Positions 1 to 7,744 of a stretch of DNA of 23,507 nt are shown here, in pieces; position 1 is the stretch's first letter, and the number at the start of each line of letters is the position of its first letter. Source of the stretch: Candidatus Nomurabacteria bacterium. Its GTDB lineage: Bacteria > Patescibacteriota > Minisyncoccia > Phycocordibacterales > UBA9973. Below the pieces are notes generated by a model. The model was not told the origin of the DNA. It saw only the letters and a list, made by a program, of their open reading frames with translations, and searched no databases. The translations under genes and the position numbers were made by a program. The stretch spans positions 10,670-34,176 of the forward strand of contig JAHFNP010000002.1 of NCBI GenBank assembly GCA_023267245.1, written 5' to 3'.

Positions 1-2
1 AT

Positions 3-1097
3 ACAGAAGGTGCTAAAATAACCCAGAAAAGAATCGACACAGTTAAGGAAGCAATTAAATTGGATGAAGCAAGAACTGGTGGAACAGTAAATGCAGGTCT
101 TGTTACAGTCCCGGCTGCGGCAGTTGCTAAACCTGCAACAACCGAACCGGTTAAACCTCCAGAAGCTCCGAAAGAAGAAAAGAAAGAAACTACTGGCCCC
201 ACATTGGCAAGTTCCGGCGCATTTACCGGCTTCACAAGAGCTGAAAAAATTATAACAGGAATTCCGCCTACTCCGCCTCCGCCTGGCCGAGGCATGAGCC
301 TGAAAGACAGAGCCGCCAAGGCGCCAGAAAGCATCTTTGGCATGAAATCAATGGAGGACGTTAAAAATATGGCTGGTAAAAAGGCTTTTGATTTAGCTAG
401 TTACCTTGGTAGTGTAAGCTTTGATCCTCGTGAACTTGGCAATACAAAAATTGGAAAGGCTTTAGGCAAGCACATCGGCATTGATTTCGGCAAGGCCGGA
501 GGCAAGGGCGGTTTTGATAAAGAACAAGCAGATATCATCAAGAAAAAACTGGCTTATGCTGAAAAACTCGAAACTTCGGGTCCTGAGTATGAAAAATTAA
601 TAAGGGCAGAAAAGGAAGCTACTGATAAATGGCAGCCGGAAGTAGATATGCATAAGGGAAACTTTGATAAATACTCAGCTGAAACTAATAAGTCCTTAAC
701 TAAACAAGAAAATCTAGTACGAAAAGCTAGAGAAATGGAAATGAAAGGCAACAAATTTGCGGCTGCGGCTGCTTATGAAGCGGCTAATGGTTTAAATGAA
801 GAGATTGAAACTTCTCAAAAGAATTCTAAGGAATCCAAAAAATTTATGGAGGAAGCTGAAGAGAAGATTAAAAAAGTAAAAAAAGTAAGAGAGAATATCA
901 ACAACTCCAGAAGAGAACATTTTGCCGATATTACTGAAAAAGGAACATTCTTCGGTTATTCAAACACAAAACAAAGCGCCTCTAGACAGATAAGAGCGAA
1001 AACACCCTCAAAGTCAGATAGTGATAAATTAAGTGAGATGGTTAAAAAAATGATTAAAGACGAAGAAGCCGCAAAACCAAAAGAACCGAAAAAATAA
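3..1097 (+). CDS. 5'-truncated hydrophilic coiled-coil protein, possible TrbL/VirB6 tail
   Basis: The reading frame is open from the left edge (TEGAKITQKR... runs into the ORF), so the gene starts outside the window and the TTG at 60 is not a credible start. The visible 364 residues are soluble: an A/P/E/K-rich linker, a Pro-rich patch (PPTPPPP), a Gly/Lys-rich block with SFDPRELGNTKIGKALGK and GIDFGKAGGKGG, then a long charged coiled-coil region ending EEAAKPKEPKK. No membrane helix is visible. From memory, the SFDPR plus Gly/Lys block resembles the cytoplasmic tail of TrbL/VirB6-like channel proteins of Parcubacteria, which would fit its position upstream of PrgI and VirB4. That identification is inference; a stand-alone scaffold protein is equally possible. 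The next gene follows after 21 bases. Confidence 0.55.
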   Translation, partial: TEGAKITQKRIDTVKEAIKLDEARTGGTVNAGLVTVPAAAVAKPATTEPVKPPEAPKEEKKETTGPTLASSGAFTGFTRAEKIITGIPPTPPPPGRGMSLKDRAAKAPESIFGMKSMEDVKNMAGKKAFDLASYLGSVSFDPRELGNTKIGKALGKHIGIDFGKAGGKGGFDKEQADIIKKKLAYAEKLETSGPEYEKLIRAEKEATDKWQPEVDMHKGNFDKYSAETNKSLTKQENLVRKAREMEMKGNKFAAAAAYEAANGLNEEIETSQKNSKESKKFMEEAEEKIKKVKKVRENINNSRREHFADITEKGTFFGYSNTKQSASRQIRAKTPSKSDSDKLSEMVKKMIKDEEAAKPKEPKK

Positions 1098-1118
1098 TTA
1101 TTAAATAAATATAAAATC

Positions 1119-1751
1119 ATGGATGAAGAAACACAAAAAATAATAGAGGACCAGATGGCGACTTTGCCGCCGGAGATCAAAACTGTTTTAGCCGAATTCG
1201 ACTGGGCGACCAAGTCAAATGAATTAGGTGCTAAGCACCAGCTTCATATCGACCAGCTAGGGACTCTTCAAACTGAAATACTTTTGGTGCTGATCGGCAT
1301 CGTTCCGCCGGATAGTTTCGAAAGTGAACTAAAAGAAAGTTTAAAACTGCCAGATGAAAAAATCGCGGAAATTGTCAAAGATGCCAATGAAATGATCTTC
1401 AAACCCGTCAGGCAATCCTTGGTTGATATATATGACCAGGTTTTAACCGACGAAGATGTCGCGCCAGATGTGAATGTTCCTGCCGCTCCTGCCCCAAGTA
1501 CAACACGAGAAGCTCTAATTGCGGCGATTGAAAATCCGCCAGCCTCGCCGAGTCTAGGCGGAGGCCCAACTCCAGCTTCTAGTATTGCTCAAATTAAAAC
1601 ACTCGAAGCTGTCCGTATGCCAAAACAAGAAACAGATTATTCATTGGTCAAAGAAGCGGCTGATTTGGCAGAAAATAAAAAAACAATCGAGCATACTGAT
1701 TTGACCCCGCCACCAGCCAAAGTAGATCCATATCGCGAGATTCCAAAATAA
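1119..1751 (+). CDS. Acidic hypothetical protein of the T4SS cluster
   Basis: A 210-residue protein with no signal peptide or membrane helix. Residues 1-110 are probably a compact helical domain (LPPEIKTVLAEFDW, then alternating hydrophobic and acidic helices including LLVLIGIVPP). Residues 115-210 are a Pro/Ala/Ser-rich linker ending in the basic tail DPYREIPK. I do not recognise a named family. It lies two bases before the PrgI gene (TAA, AA, ATG), so it is almost certainly co-transcribed with the T4SS ATPase genes and may be a cytoplasmic accessory or adaptor. No Shine-Dalgarno sequence precedes the ATG. The N-terminal half is the part likely to be conserved. Confidence 0.75.
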   Translation: MDEETQKIIEDQMATLPPEIKTVLAEFDWATKSNELGAKHQLHIDQLGTLQTEILLVLIGIVPPDSFESELKESLKLPDEKIAEIVKDANEMIFKPVRQSLVDIYDQVLTDEDVAPDVNVPAAPAPSTTREALIAAIENPPASPSLGGGPTPASSIAQIKTLEAVRMPKQETDYSLVKEAADLAENKKTIEHTDLTPPPAKVDPYREIPK

Positions 1752-1753
1752 AA

Positions 1754-2152
1754 ATGCGATTCAAAGTACCACAATTTATAGACATCGAGGACAAGATTTT
1801 CGGTCCTTTTACTTTCAAGCAATTCGTCTACATGGCGGGCGGCGCCGGTTTGTCTTATGTTTTATACAAAACTTTGCCGATATATATTGCGATAATCCTC
1901 ATACTCCCGATCGTCGGCTTAGCGGCCGCTTTAACTTTCGCTAAAATCAACGGCAAGCCTTTTATTTATATCCTCCAAGCTTTTTTAAATTATGTTTTCC
2001 AAACAAAGCTTTATGTCTGGAAAAAAGAATTTAAAAAAGCCGAACCCAAAAAAGAAGTGGTGGAGGCGCCCAAATATGTGCATCAGTTGACCGAAGGCAA
2101 GCTCAAAGACCTCTCTTGGAGCTTGGATGTCCTCGACATGAAGAAAAAATAA
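1754..2152 (+). CDS. PrgI-family membrane protein of the T4SS
   Basis: The 132-residue protein has the PrgI/TcpE-type layout: a short N-terminal segment (RFKVPQFIDIEDKIFGPFTFKQ), two close membrane helices at about 22-40 and 42-62, then an amphipathic stretch (GKPFIYILQAFLNYVF) and a charged cytoplasmic tail. PrgI-family proteins are VirB3-like inner-membrane partners of VirB4/TraC ATPases in conjugation-type secretion systems. Its place directly before the TraC-like and VirB4 genes matches that role. The tail from residue 95 is Lys/Glu-rich and longer than a minimal PrgI. The family assignment is from the fold pattern and context, not an alignment. Confidence 0.85.
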   Translation: MRFKVPQFIDIEDKIFGPFTFKQFVYMAGGAGLSYVLYKTLPIYIAIILILPIVGLAAALTFAKINGKPFIYILQAFLNYVFQTKLYVWKKEFKKAEPKKEVVEAPKYVHQLTEGKLKDLSWSLDVLDMKKK

Positions 2153-2180
2153 TGAAATTAATGACTTTTTAATATATAAT
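2152..2180 (+). promoter_or_regulatory. Leaderless promoter of the TraC/VirB4 genes
   Basis: A perfect TATAAT (2175-2180) is followed by exactly six bases and the ATG at 2187, predicting transcription starting at or beside the start codon. A weak -35 (ATGAAA, 2152-2157) lies 17 bp upstream. The 34-bp gap after prgI is one of the larger gaps in this otherwise tight cluster, consistent with an internal promoter. Confidence 0.55.
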
Positions 2181-2186
2181 TATCGT

Positions 2187-2831
2187 ATGGCACTCAACGC
2201 AACACCGGCCCAACAATTTGTTCCGATCAAAGAAGTCCGAGATGGCATCATCATCCTAAAAGACGGAGGCATAAGAGCCGTCCTGCTCGCTTCTTCTATA
2301 AACCTTTCCCTGAAATCATATGACGAACAGAGGGCTGTTATTTCCCAGTTTCAATCTTTTTTAAATTCTTTGGATTTTTCTGTCCAAATATGCATCCAAT
2401 CCCGCCGGCTTGATATCAGGCCATATTTAACCCTCTTGGAAAATCGCTTGAAAGAAATCGAGGAGCCTTTGCTAAAGGTTCAAACTAGAGAGTATATAAG
2501 TTTCATAAGGAATTTTACGGAATCTGTAAACATCATGAATAAAAACTTTTTTGTCGTTATTCCGTACACAGGCGGGGGAGGCGGCAAATCAAAGGGCGTC
2601 GGTGAAACTTTATCCGGCATCTTTGGCCGAAAAACATCCAAGGAAAAAAAAGAGGCGGAGAGCGCCAACTTTGAAGAAAAGAGAAGTCAGTTGGAACAGC
2701 GCCTGGGTATCGTCGAGCAAGGACTCGGACGACTGGGCGTCAAAACAGCCAAGCTTGGCACCGAAGAAGTAATCGAACTTTTTTATAAGACCTTTAATCC
2801 CGGAGAAACAGCCGCCTCGGTTGAGGTTTAA
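2187..2831 (+). CDS. TraC/VirB4 N-terminal-domain protein, no ATPase domain
   Basis: The 214-residue protein opens with VPIKEVRDGIIILKDGG and IRAVLLASSINLSLKSYDEQ, followed by FLNSLDFSVQICIQSRRLDI. This is the pattern of the N-terminal domain of TraC/VirB4-type conjugation ATPases. The long domain-closing helix region (about 80-120) leads to FFVVIPYTGGGGG. The Gly-rich GGGGGKSKG is a flexible loop, not a Walker A. The C-terminal half is a coiled coil. The gene ends five bases before the VirB4 ATPase gene, so the two products probably work together as parts that are fused in many other systems. In the cell it should act at the cytoplasmic face of the T4SS. The split arrangement is a known Parcubacterial style, to the best of my recollection. 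Confidence 0.8.
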   Translation: MALNATPAQQFVPIKEVRDGIIILKDGGIRAVLLASSINLSLKSYDEQRAVISQFQSFLNSLDFSVQICIQSRRLDIRPYLTLLENRLKEIEEPLLKVQTREYISFIRNFTESVNIMNKNFFVVIPYTGGGGGKSKGVGETLSGIFGRKTSKEKKEAESANFEEKRSQLEQRLGIVEQGLGRLGVKTAKLGTEEVIELFYKTFNPGETAASVEV

Positions 2832-2836
2832 ATTTT

Positions 2837-4885
2837 ATGGCAATTTTAGACAAAATTTTTGGCAAGAAAAGTAAGGGTGCTGGAACGGCTACAACTGTTT
2901 CGCCTATTTTGCCGGCCGAGATTTATCAAGCGGCAACCCTTGAACTTCAAGATATCATCGCTCCGTCAGCGCTCAAAATAGAATCGAAATCTCTCAATCT
3001 CGGCGACAAAATTGTCCGAAGTTTTTTCATAATTTCTTATCCGCGCTTTCTGAATGACAACTGGTTCTCGCCTATAATCAATATGGACAAGATTTTTGAC
3101 GTCGCGATTTTTATCCACCCCGTCGAGACCGAAAAAGTGCTAAAAGCTTTTCAGAAAAAAGTCGCTGAAGTTCAAAGCCAGATCAATGCGCGCGAAGCGC
3201 GCGGTCTCGTCCGTGATCCGATACTCGATACCGCTTACCGCGACCTCGAAGGTTTGCGCGATGACTTGCAGCAAGCTCAAGAGAAACTTTTTGATGTCGG
3301 CATTTATATAACAGTCTACGCCGATAATGAAAATGAGCTTTATAAAATAGAAAACGAGATAAGATCGATTCTCGAGTCGAAATTGGTTTACATCAAGCCG
3401 GCTCTTTTCCAGCAAGAAGACGGCTTTAAAAGCTCGATCCCGATAGGCGACGACCTTCTGATGGTTCATCAAAAGCTCAATTCCGAACCGCTTTCCAGCC
3501 TTTTTCCTTTCGTCTCTTTCGACCTGACATCCAATAAGGGAATCCTCTACGGCGTCAATCGGCACAATTCTAGTCTAGTTATTTTCGACCGCTTTTCCTT
3601 GGAAAATTACAATTCAGTCATCTTTGCAAAATCCGGATCGGGTAAATCTTACGCCACCAAATTGGAAATCTTGAGGACCTTGATGTTCGACACCGATGTT
3701 ATTGTTATCGACCCGGAAAGAGAGTATGAGTATCTGGCTGAGTCAGTCGGCGGAAGATATTTCAATATATCTCTTTCATCTCAGAATCATATCAATCCTT
3801 TCGACCTGCCGATACCAAGAGAGGATGAAACGCCGGCGGATGTCTTACGCTCAAATATTATAAACTTGGTCGGTTTGTTTCGGTTGATGTTGGGTGGGCT
3901 GACTCCTGAAGAAGATGCGCTTGTTGACCGGGCGATTTCCGAGACTTATGCTTTGAAAGACATAACTCCAACTTCTGATTTTACTGATATTGAACCGCCA
4001 CTTCTATCCGACTTCGAACTGGTCCTCTCGGGTATGGAGGGGAGTGAGTCTCTCGTGACAAGACTTTCAAAGTACACTCGCGGCACTTGGTCGACTTTCA
4101 TCAACCAACCGTCAAATGTCGATATCAATAAAAAATTCATTGTCTTTTCAGTGCGAGACATGGAGGACGAACTAAAACCAGTTGCGATGTATATCGTCAC
4201 CCACTTTATCTGGAGCGCTATCCGCAAAAATATCAAAAAAAGACTTTTGGTCGTTGATGAGGCTTGGTGGATGATGAAATCCGAAGACACCGCTTCTTTC
4301 CTTTACTCTATCGCCAAGCGCGGCCGAAAATATTATCTCGGACTTTGTACTATCACCCAGAACGTCGAAGACTTCATGAGTTCGACTTACGGCGTGGCGA
4401 TCGTTACCAACTCCTCAATCCAAATACTGTTAAAACAATCACCTACGACTGTAGATGTCCTGCAAAAAACATTCAATTTAACTGATGAGGAAAAATATCT
4501 TCTGCTTGAATCAAGCGTCGGGGAGGGGATTTTCTTTGCTGGATTAAAGCATGTCGCTATAAAGGTCATCGCTTCCTATACTGAAGATCAGATTATCACT
4601 TCTGATCCAGCCCAAATATTGGCAATTCAAAAAGCTAAAATACAAGAAGCTGCTCCAGAAGCCAAAGCTGAAGAAACAACCAAGCAAAAATTGGTCGAAG
4701 CCGCAGAAGCAGAAAAGGAATTGAAGGAGTCAGAAATTATTAAGCCGGAAGCGCCAGAAATAATCGCCCAAAAAGAAGAAAAAAAGCAAAAAATCCTTGA
4801 GGGTTCCTTGGGTCTCGACGAGCTTGCTGCCTTTGAGCAAGAAATCACCACACTAGAAGAGGAAGTTAACAAAGCTATTGAATAG
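2837..4885 (+). CDS. virB4: VirB4/TraC-family T4SS ATPase
   Basis: This 682-residue protein is the energy-providing ATPase of the T4SS-like machine, expected at the inner membrane with the PrgI protein. An N-terminal VirB4 domain (about 30-240, with FFIISYPRFL and a helical hairpin at 100-150) precedes the RecA-like motor. Walker A is AKSGSGKS (264-271, Lys270) and Walker B is RLLVVDEAWWMM (469-480, Asp474/Glu475). IDPEREYEYL (291-300) and TITQNVEDF (505-513) are further VirB4/TraC hallmarks. From about 600 on, the protein is an Ala/Glu/Lys-rich coiled-coil tail not needed for the motor. GAGG stands 10 bases before the ATG, one of very few Shine-Dalgarno-like stretches in the window, but it may be chance. 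VirD4-type coupling ATPases have no matching gene here. Confidence 0.95.
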   Translation: MAILDKIFGKKSKGAGTATTVSPILPAEIYQAATLELQDIIAPSALKIESKSLNLGDKIVRSFFIISYPRFLNDNWFSPIINMDKIFDVAIFIHPVETEKVLKAFQKKVAEVQSQINAREARGLVRDPILDTAYRDLEGLRDDLQQAQEKLFDVGIYITVYADNENELYKIENEIRSILESKLVYIKPALFQQEDGFKSSIPIGDDLLMVHQKLNSEPLSSLFPFVSFDLTSNKGILYGVNRHNSSLVIFDRFSLENYNSVIFAKSGSGKSYATKLEILRTLMFDTDVIVIDPEREYEYLAESVGGRYFNISLSSQNHINPFDLPIPREDETPADVLRSNIINLVGLFRLMLGGLTPEEDALVDRAISETYALKDITPTSDFTDIEPPLLSDFELVLSGMEGSESLVTRLSKYTRGTWSTFINQPSNVDINKKFIVFSVRDMEDELKPVAMYIVTHFIWSAIRKNIKKRLLVVDEAWWMMKSEDTASFLYSIAKRGRKYYLGLCTITQNVEDFMSSTYGVAIVTNSSIQILLKQSPTTVDVLQKTFNLTDEEKYLLLESSVGEGIFFAGLKHVAIKVIASYTEDQIITSDPAQILAIQKAKIQEAAPEAKAEETTKQKLVEAAEAEKELKESEIIKPEAPEIIAQKEEKKQKILEGSLGLDELAAFEQEITTLEEEVNKAIE

Positions 4886-4886
4886 G

Positions 4887-4916
4887 TTCGACCTTTTCTC
4901 GGCATTTTGATACAAT
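4887..4916 (+). promoter_or_regulatory. Leaderless promoter of the coiled-coil/pilin genes
   Basis: TACAAT (4911-4916) is followed by exactly six bases and the ATG at 4923. TTCGAC (4887-4892) lies 18 bp upstream as a plausible -35. It would start a second transcription unit for the exported half of the T4SS cluster. Confidence 0.55.
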
Positions 4917-4922
4917 CAGGCT

Positions 4923-5306
4923 ATGACTGATGATATACAAAATAATACTACGCCTCCGTCCACTTCAACCCCCCCAATAAATCCAGTAAACTTGGACGAT
5001 GAAATAAAACAGTTTGAACAGGGCTATCAAAAAGAAAATGCTGAGGAATTGCCAAGTAAAATATCCAAACTTGGAATCTTTAAAAAAGGGGTTCAAAATG
5101 CGAGCCAGAAAGTAAAAGAAGAAATTGAAAAGCAATTGGGTGAACTGAAGAATATCAAAACTCGCCTTGAGGGCAACATTAAAAAAATGAATGAGTTAAA
5201 AGAAGTTGATAAAGAAATCGATGAAGATATCAAATCCGTAGGACAAGTAGATGATAAAATAAAAGCGCTAGAAGAAAAATTGCCGGGTTTTAAATTAGAT
5301 GCCTAA
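4923..5306 (+). CDS. Small coiled-coil protein of unknown function
   Basis: The 127-residue protein has a disordered Thr/Pro/Asn-rich N-terminus (residues 1-25). A continuous, highly charged helical region follows (about 27-122) with heptad-like spacing (KEEIEKQLGELKNIKTRLEG and so on). No signal peptide, membrane helix or catalytic motif is visible. It overlaps the next gene by eight bases (ATGCCTAA), implying translational coupling to the exported protein downstream. The predicted promoter is six bases before its ATG. A structural or chaperone-like role for the T4SS is possible but unproven. Confidence 0.75.
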   Translation: MTDDIQNNTTPPSTSTPPINPVNLDDEIKQFEQGYQKENAEELPSKISKLGIFKKGVQNASQKVKEEIEKQLGELKNIKTRLEGNIKKMNELKEVDKEIDEDIKSVGQVDDKIKALEEKLPGFKLDA

Positions 5307-6291
5307 TTTGAATAAAATAAAAATATTTTTCTTGGTTATGATGTTTTTATTTGTTTCTTTTACTCCTGCCCGAGCAAATGTCCAGGAGTCAGATATCTCG
5401 GCGATGATTACGCCTGAAACTCCGGGTCCGCTTCAGGAAACAACCGTGACTCTTTCAAGTTTGGCAACCGACCTCAATAAGGCTCTCATATCTTGGAGTT
5501 TGGACGGCAAACTTACAATCGAAGGGACTGGTAAAAAAGTTTTTATATTTACAACAGGAGAAGCAGGAAAGCTTTCAACCATCGATGTAAATATAAGCAT
5601 CCTGGGAGGAAATGTAATCAGTAAAAAAATAATCATCCAGCCGGGCGGAGTCGACCTCCTCTGGCAAGCGACCGACTCTTATGTCCCGCGATTTTATCGG
5701 GGCAAGGCTTTACCCTCAAGTGAAAATAAAATAAAAATTATCGCTATACCGGATATCAAATCTTCAAGTGGGGGATTAAAAAGCTCAGATTTTTCATATC
5801 ATTGGAAAAATGGTTACAACCCAGTCGAAAGCGCTTCTGGTTGGGGTAAAAGTTCATTTAGTTTCAAAAATAATTATTTAGATACCGTAGACAATATTAG
5901 TGTTACTCTCTCATCAATCGACGGGCTTTATAACGCCAAAGGTAGCGTATCAATAATTCCCGGCCAGCCAAAAATTATTTTATATGAGATAATTAATGAT
6001 AAATTAGTAAAATACGAAAAGGCTTTGGATGGCAATTTTTTATCGCCAAAAAGCCGGCTGTCATTGTTTGCTGTTCCTTACTTTTTCTCCGCTTCAAATG
6101 AAACTTCACCGGATTTAACCTATAATTGGACTGCCAATGATAGCCAGGCTGAACCATCTGGATCGAAGAATGTTTTTAATGTGATTACCAACGGAGACTC
6201 TGGCGACCTGAAGATGGATGTCTCAGTAGAAAATAAAACTAAACTTTTCCAATCAGCTACAGGCTCGACTTTGATAAGCTTTAATCCTTAA
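5299..6291 (+). CDS. Exported Ig-like-fold hypothetical protein
   Basis: The 330-residue protein has a clear signal peptide: a Lys-containing N-region, a hydrophobic core IFFLVMMFLFVSF and the cleavage site ARA|N after residue 26. The mature part is rich in Ser, Asn and beta-strand patterns. At least three repeats of an Ig/PKD-like type can be sketched (DLNKALISWSLDGK; DFSYHWKNG; DLTYNWTAN, each followed by strands ending in a Val/Ile-rich edge). There are no cysteines and no membrane anchor. It is coupled to the preceding coiled-coil gene by an eight-base overlap and precedes the pilin-like gene by five bases, so it is probably a cell-surface or periplasm-like component of the same T4SS. I do not recognise a named family. 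Confidence 0.8.
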   Translation: MPNLNKIKIFFLVMMFLFVSFTPARANVQESDISAMITPETPGPLQETTVTLSSLATDLNKALISWSLDGKLTIEGTGKKVFIFTTGEAGKLSTIDVNISILGGNVISKKIIIQPGGVDLLWQATDSYVPRFYRGKALPSSENKIKIIAIPDIKSSSGGLKSSDFSYHWKNGYNPVESASGWGKSSFSFKNNYLDTVDNISVTLSSIDGLYNAKGSVSIIPGQPKIILYEIINDKLVKYEKALDGNFLSPKSRLSLFAVPYFFSASNETSPDLTYNWTANDSQAEPSGSKNVFNVITNGDSGDLKMDVSVENKTKLFQSATGSTLISFNP

Positions 6292-6296
6292 ATGAA

Positions 6297-7730
6297 ATGA
6301 CCCACTTTTTTAAAAAAAATAAAAATTTATACAAAATATTTCTTCTGATTTTAATTTTCAGCGGCTTTATTTCTACAAAAACAAAAGTTGTTTCAGCCGA
6401 AGGTGACTGTAAAGTTAAAATGGCTGATATTGTTCCAAGCGGATTACAAACAGCTGGCTGGTATAAAGCATCTTTAACCTCACCTAAAGACTATTTAGTC
6501 CATTTCAGAATCCAGACTGAAAATTGTCAGGGTAAAAAAATTGAAGTGAGTATTATTCAAAACTTTGTCCCTATAAATGAATATAAAAATATAAAAGTAT
6601 TGATACCGAGCAATAATCTCGTGGAATTAATTTTTACACCAGGGCTTTCCATGTGTGCAAGTCATTTAGGCCTGGCTGACTGCGAATATCATATCGAAGT
6701 ATATAAAACACCCGATGGTGTAGTCGAAGATTACTCATCAAAAGGCGTACTTAATGGTGTCTTAAAATATAATTGTGAGAGTTATACTAACTGCAGCAAT
6801 GACCCTTGGCATGGTCCTTTGTCACAAGCGGACATAGACGCCCTAGTGACAATCATTCCAGGAACAAATCCGGCAACACAAGACACTGGTTTTTACACAC
6901 TTCTAGCGCCCTTGCCGGGCGTTGGAAATTGCAAAGATATTAACGGCAAGCAAGTCTGCACGATTCAAACCAATCAGCCTGGGGCTCTGCAGAACTATTT
7001 AAGCATTATCTTCGCTCTTCTGATCGGCATTGCCGGCCTGTTGGCGGTCATCATGATCGTTGTCGGCGGGATTGAATATATGTCGACCGACGCCTTCTCC
7101 GGCAAAGAAGAGGGGCGAGAAAGGGTTACTCAAGCGATCGTCGGCCTGCTTTTAGCCCTAGGCGCCTGGCTTATTTTATACACCATCAACCCCGACATCC
7201 TGAGCCTCCGATTTGGATTGGGGAGTGTGAGTATAACAACCGAAGAATCAGGCAGTGAACATGATAGTACTAGCGCTGGAAGCAGTGGCGGGGCAATAAC
7301 AAACCCACTCTGCTCTGATCTATCTGCTTTGGCTGCCCAAAACCATGTTCCATACCCCAAGAAAAATAGTGTTGAGTTGGGTAAATTAATAGCCTGCGTT
7401 ACATTAACAGTTCCAGAAAATCAATCTACTATTTTTACTTCTGATAATAGCCACGATGTATGTAATTATACTCGCGGTGATGATACATCATCTGATAGAT
7501 GCTCCAATGTATGCTCACATACTCAAAATTCATGCCATTATGGCGGCCATAATGGCACTGATGGAGCAATGGCGGCTGATATGCATAATGCGAATATGCA
7601 AAAGTTAAAGGACACAGCTCTGACTTGCGGTGCTAAAAGTGCCCGTTGTGAGAATAATAGTGGAGTAACTGTCGATTGTTCCGCCGCCACTCATGTCCAT
7701 ATGAATTCTAAGGATTGTGACGCCAATTAA
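6297..7730 (+). CDS. VirB2-like T4SS pilin fused to an M15-peptidase-like domain
   Basis: The 477-residue protein has four parts. A signal peptide (cleavage near VVSA|E, residue 34) is followed by a Cys-rich exported domain (35-225; about ten Cys). Next come two membrane helices, LSIIFALLIGIAGLLAVIMI (235-254) and about 280-297, separated by a short charged loop with EEGRER. This is the TrbC/VirB2 and CPR T4SS-pilin pattern, including the VVGGIEYM motif after helix 1. After a Ser/Gly linker, a Cys-rich C-terminal domain (338-477) contains SCHYGG...DGAMAAD (412-428) and HVH (466-468). These resemble the zinc ligands of M15-type D,D-peptidases (SxHxxGxAxD and HxH); that resemblance is from motifs only. 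With a cleaved signal peptide and two helices, both Cys-rich domains face outward. It would link the T4SS pilus base to peptidoglycan processing. Confidence 0.85.
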   Translation: MTHFFKKNKNLYKIFLLILIFSGFISTKTKVVSAEGDCKVKMADIVPSGLQTAGWYKASLTSPKDYLVHFRIQTENCQGKKIEVSIIQNFVPINEYKNIKVLIPSNNLVELIFTPGLSMCASHLGLADCEYHIEVYKTPDGVVEDYSSKGVLNGVLKYNCESYTNCSNDPWHGPLSQADIDALVTIIPGTNPATQDTGFYTLLAPLPGVGNCKDINGKQVCTIQTNQPGALQNYLSIIFALLIGIAGLLAVIMIVVGGIEYMSTDAFSGKEEGRERVTQAIVGLLLALGAWLILYTINPDILSLRFGLGSVSITTEESGSEHDSTSAGSSGGAITNPLCSDLSALAAQNHVPYPKKNSVELGKLIACVTLTVPENQSTIFTSDNSHDVCNYTRGDDTSSDRCSNVCSHTQNSCHYGGHNGTDGAMAADMHNANMQKLKDTALTCGAKSARCENNSGVTVDCSAATHVHMNSKDCDAN

Positions 7731-7744
7731 AAAATAGAAAAATC

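Noticed and set aside
60..62. TTG as the start of the first gene
   Set aside because: The same frame stays open to the left window edge with protein-like sequence, so the real start is outside.
2569..2595. GGGGGKSKG in the TraC-like protein as a Walker A motif
   Set aside because: Spacing and context do not match GxxxxGK[ST] followed by a helix; there is no Walker B. It is a Gly-rich loop.
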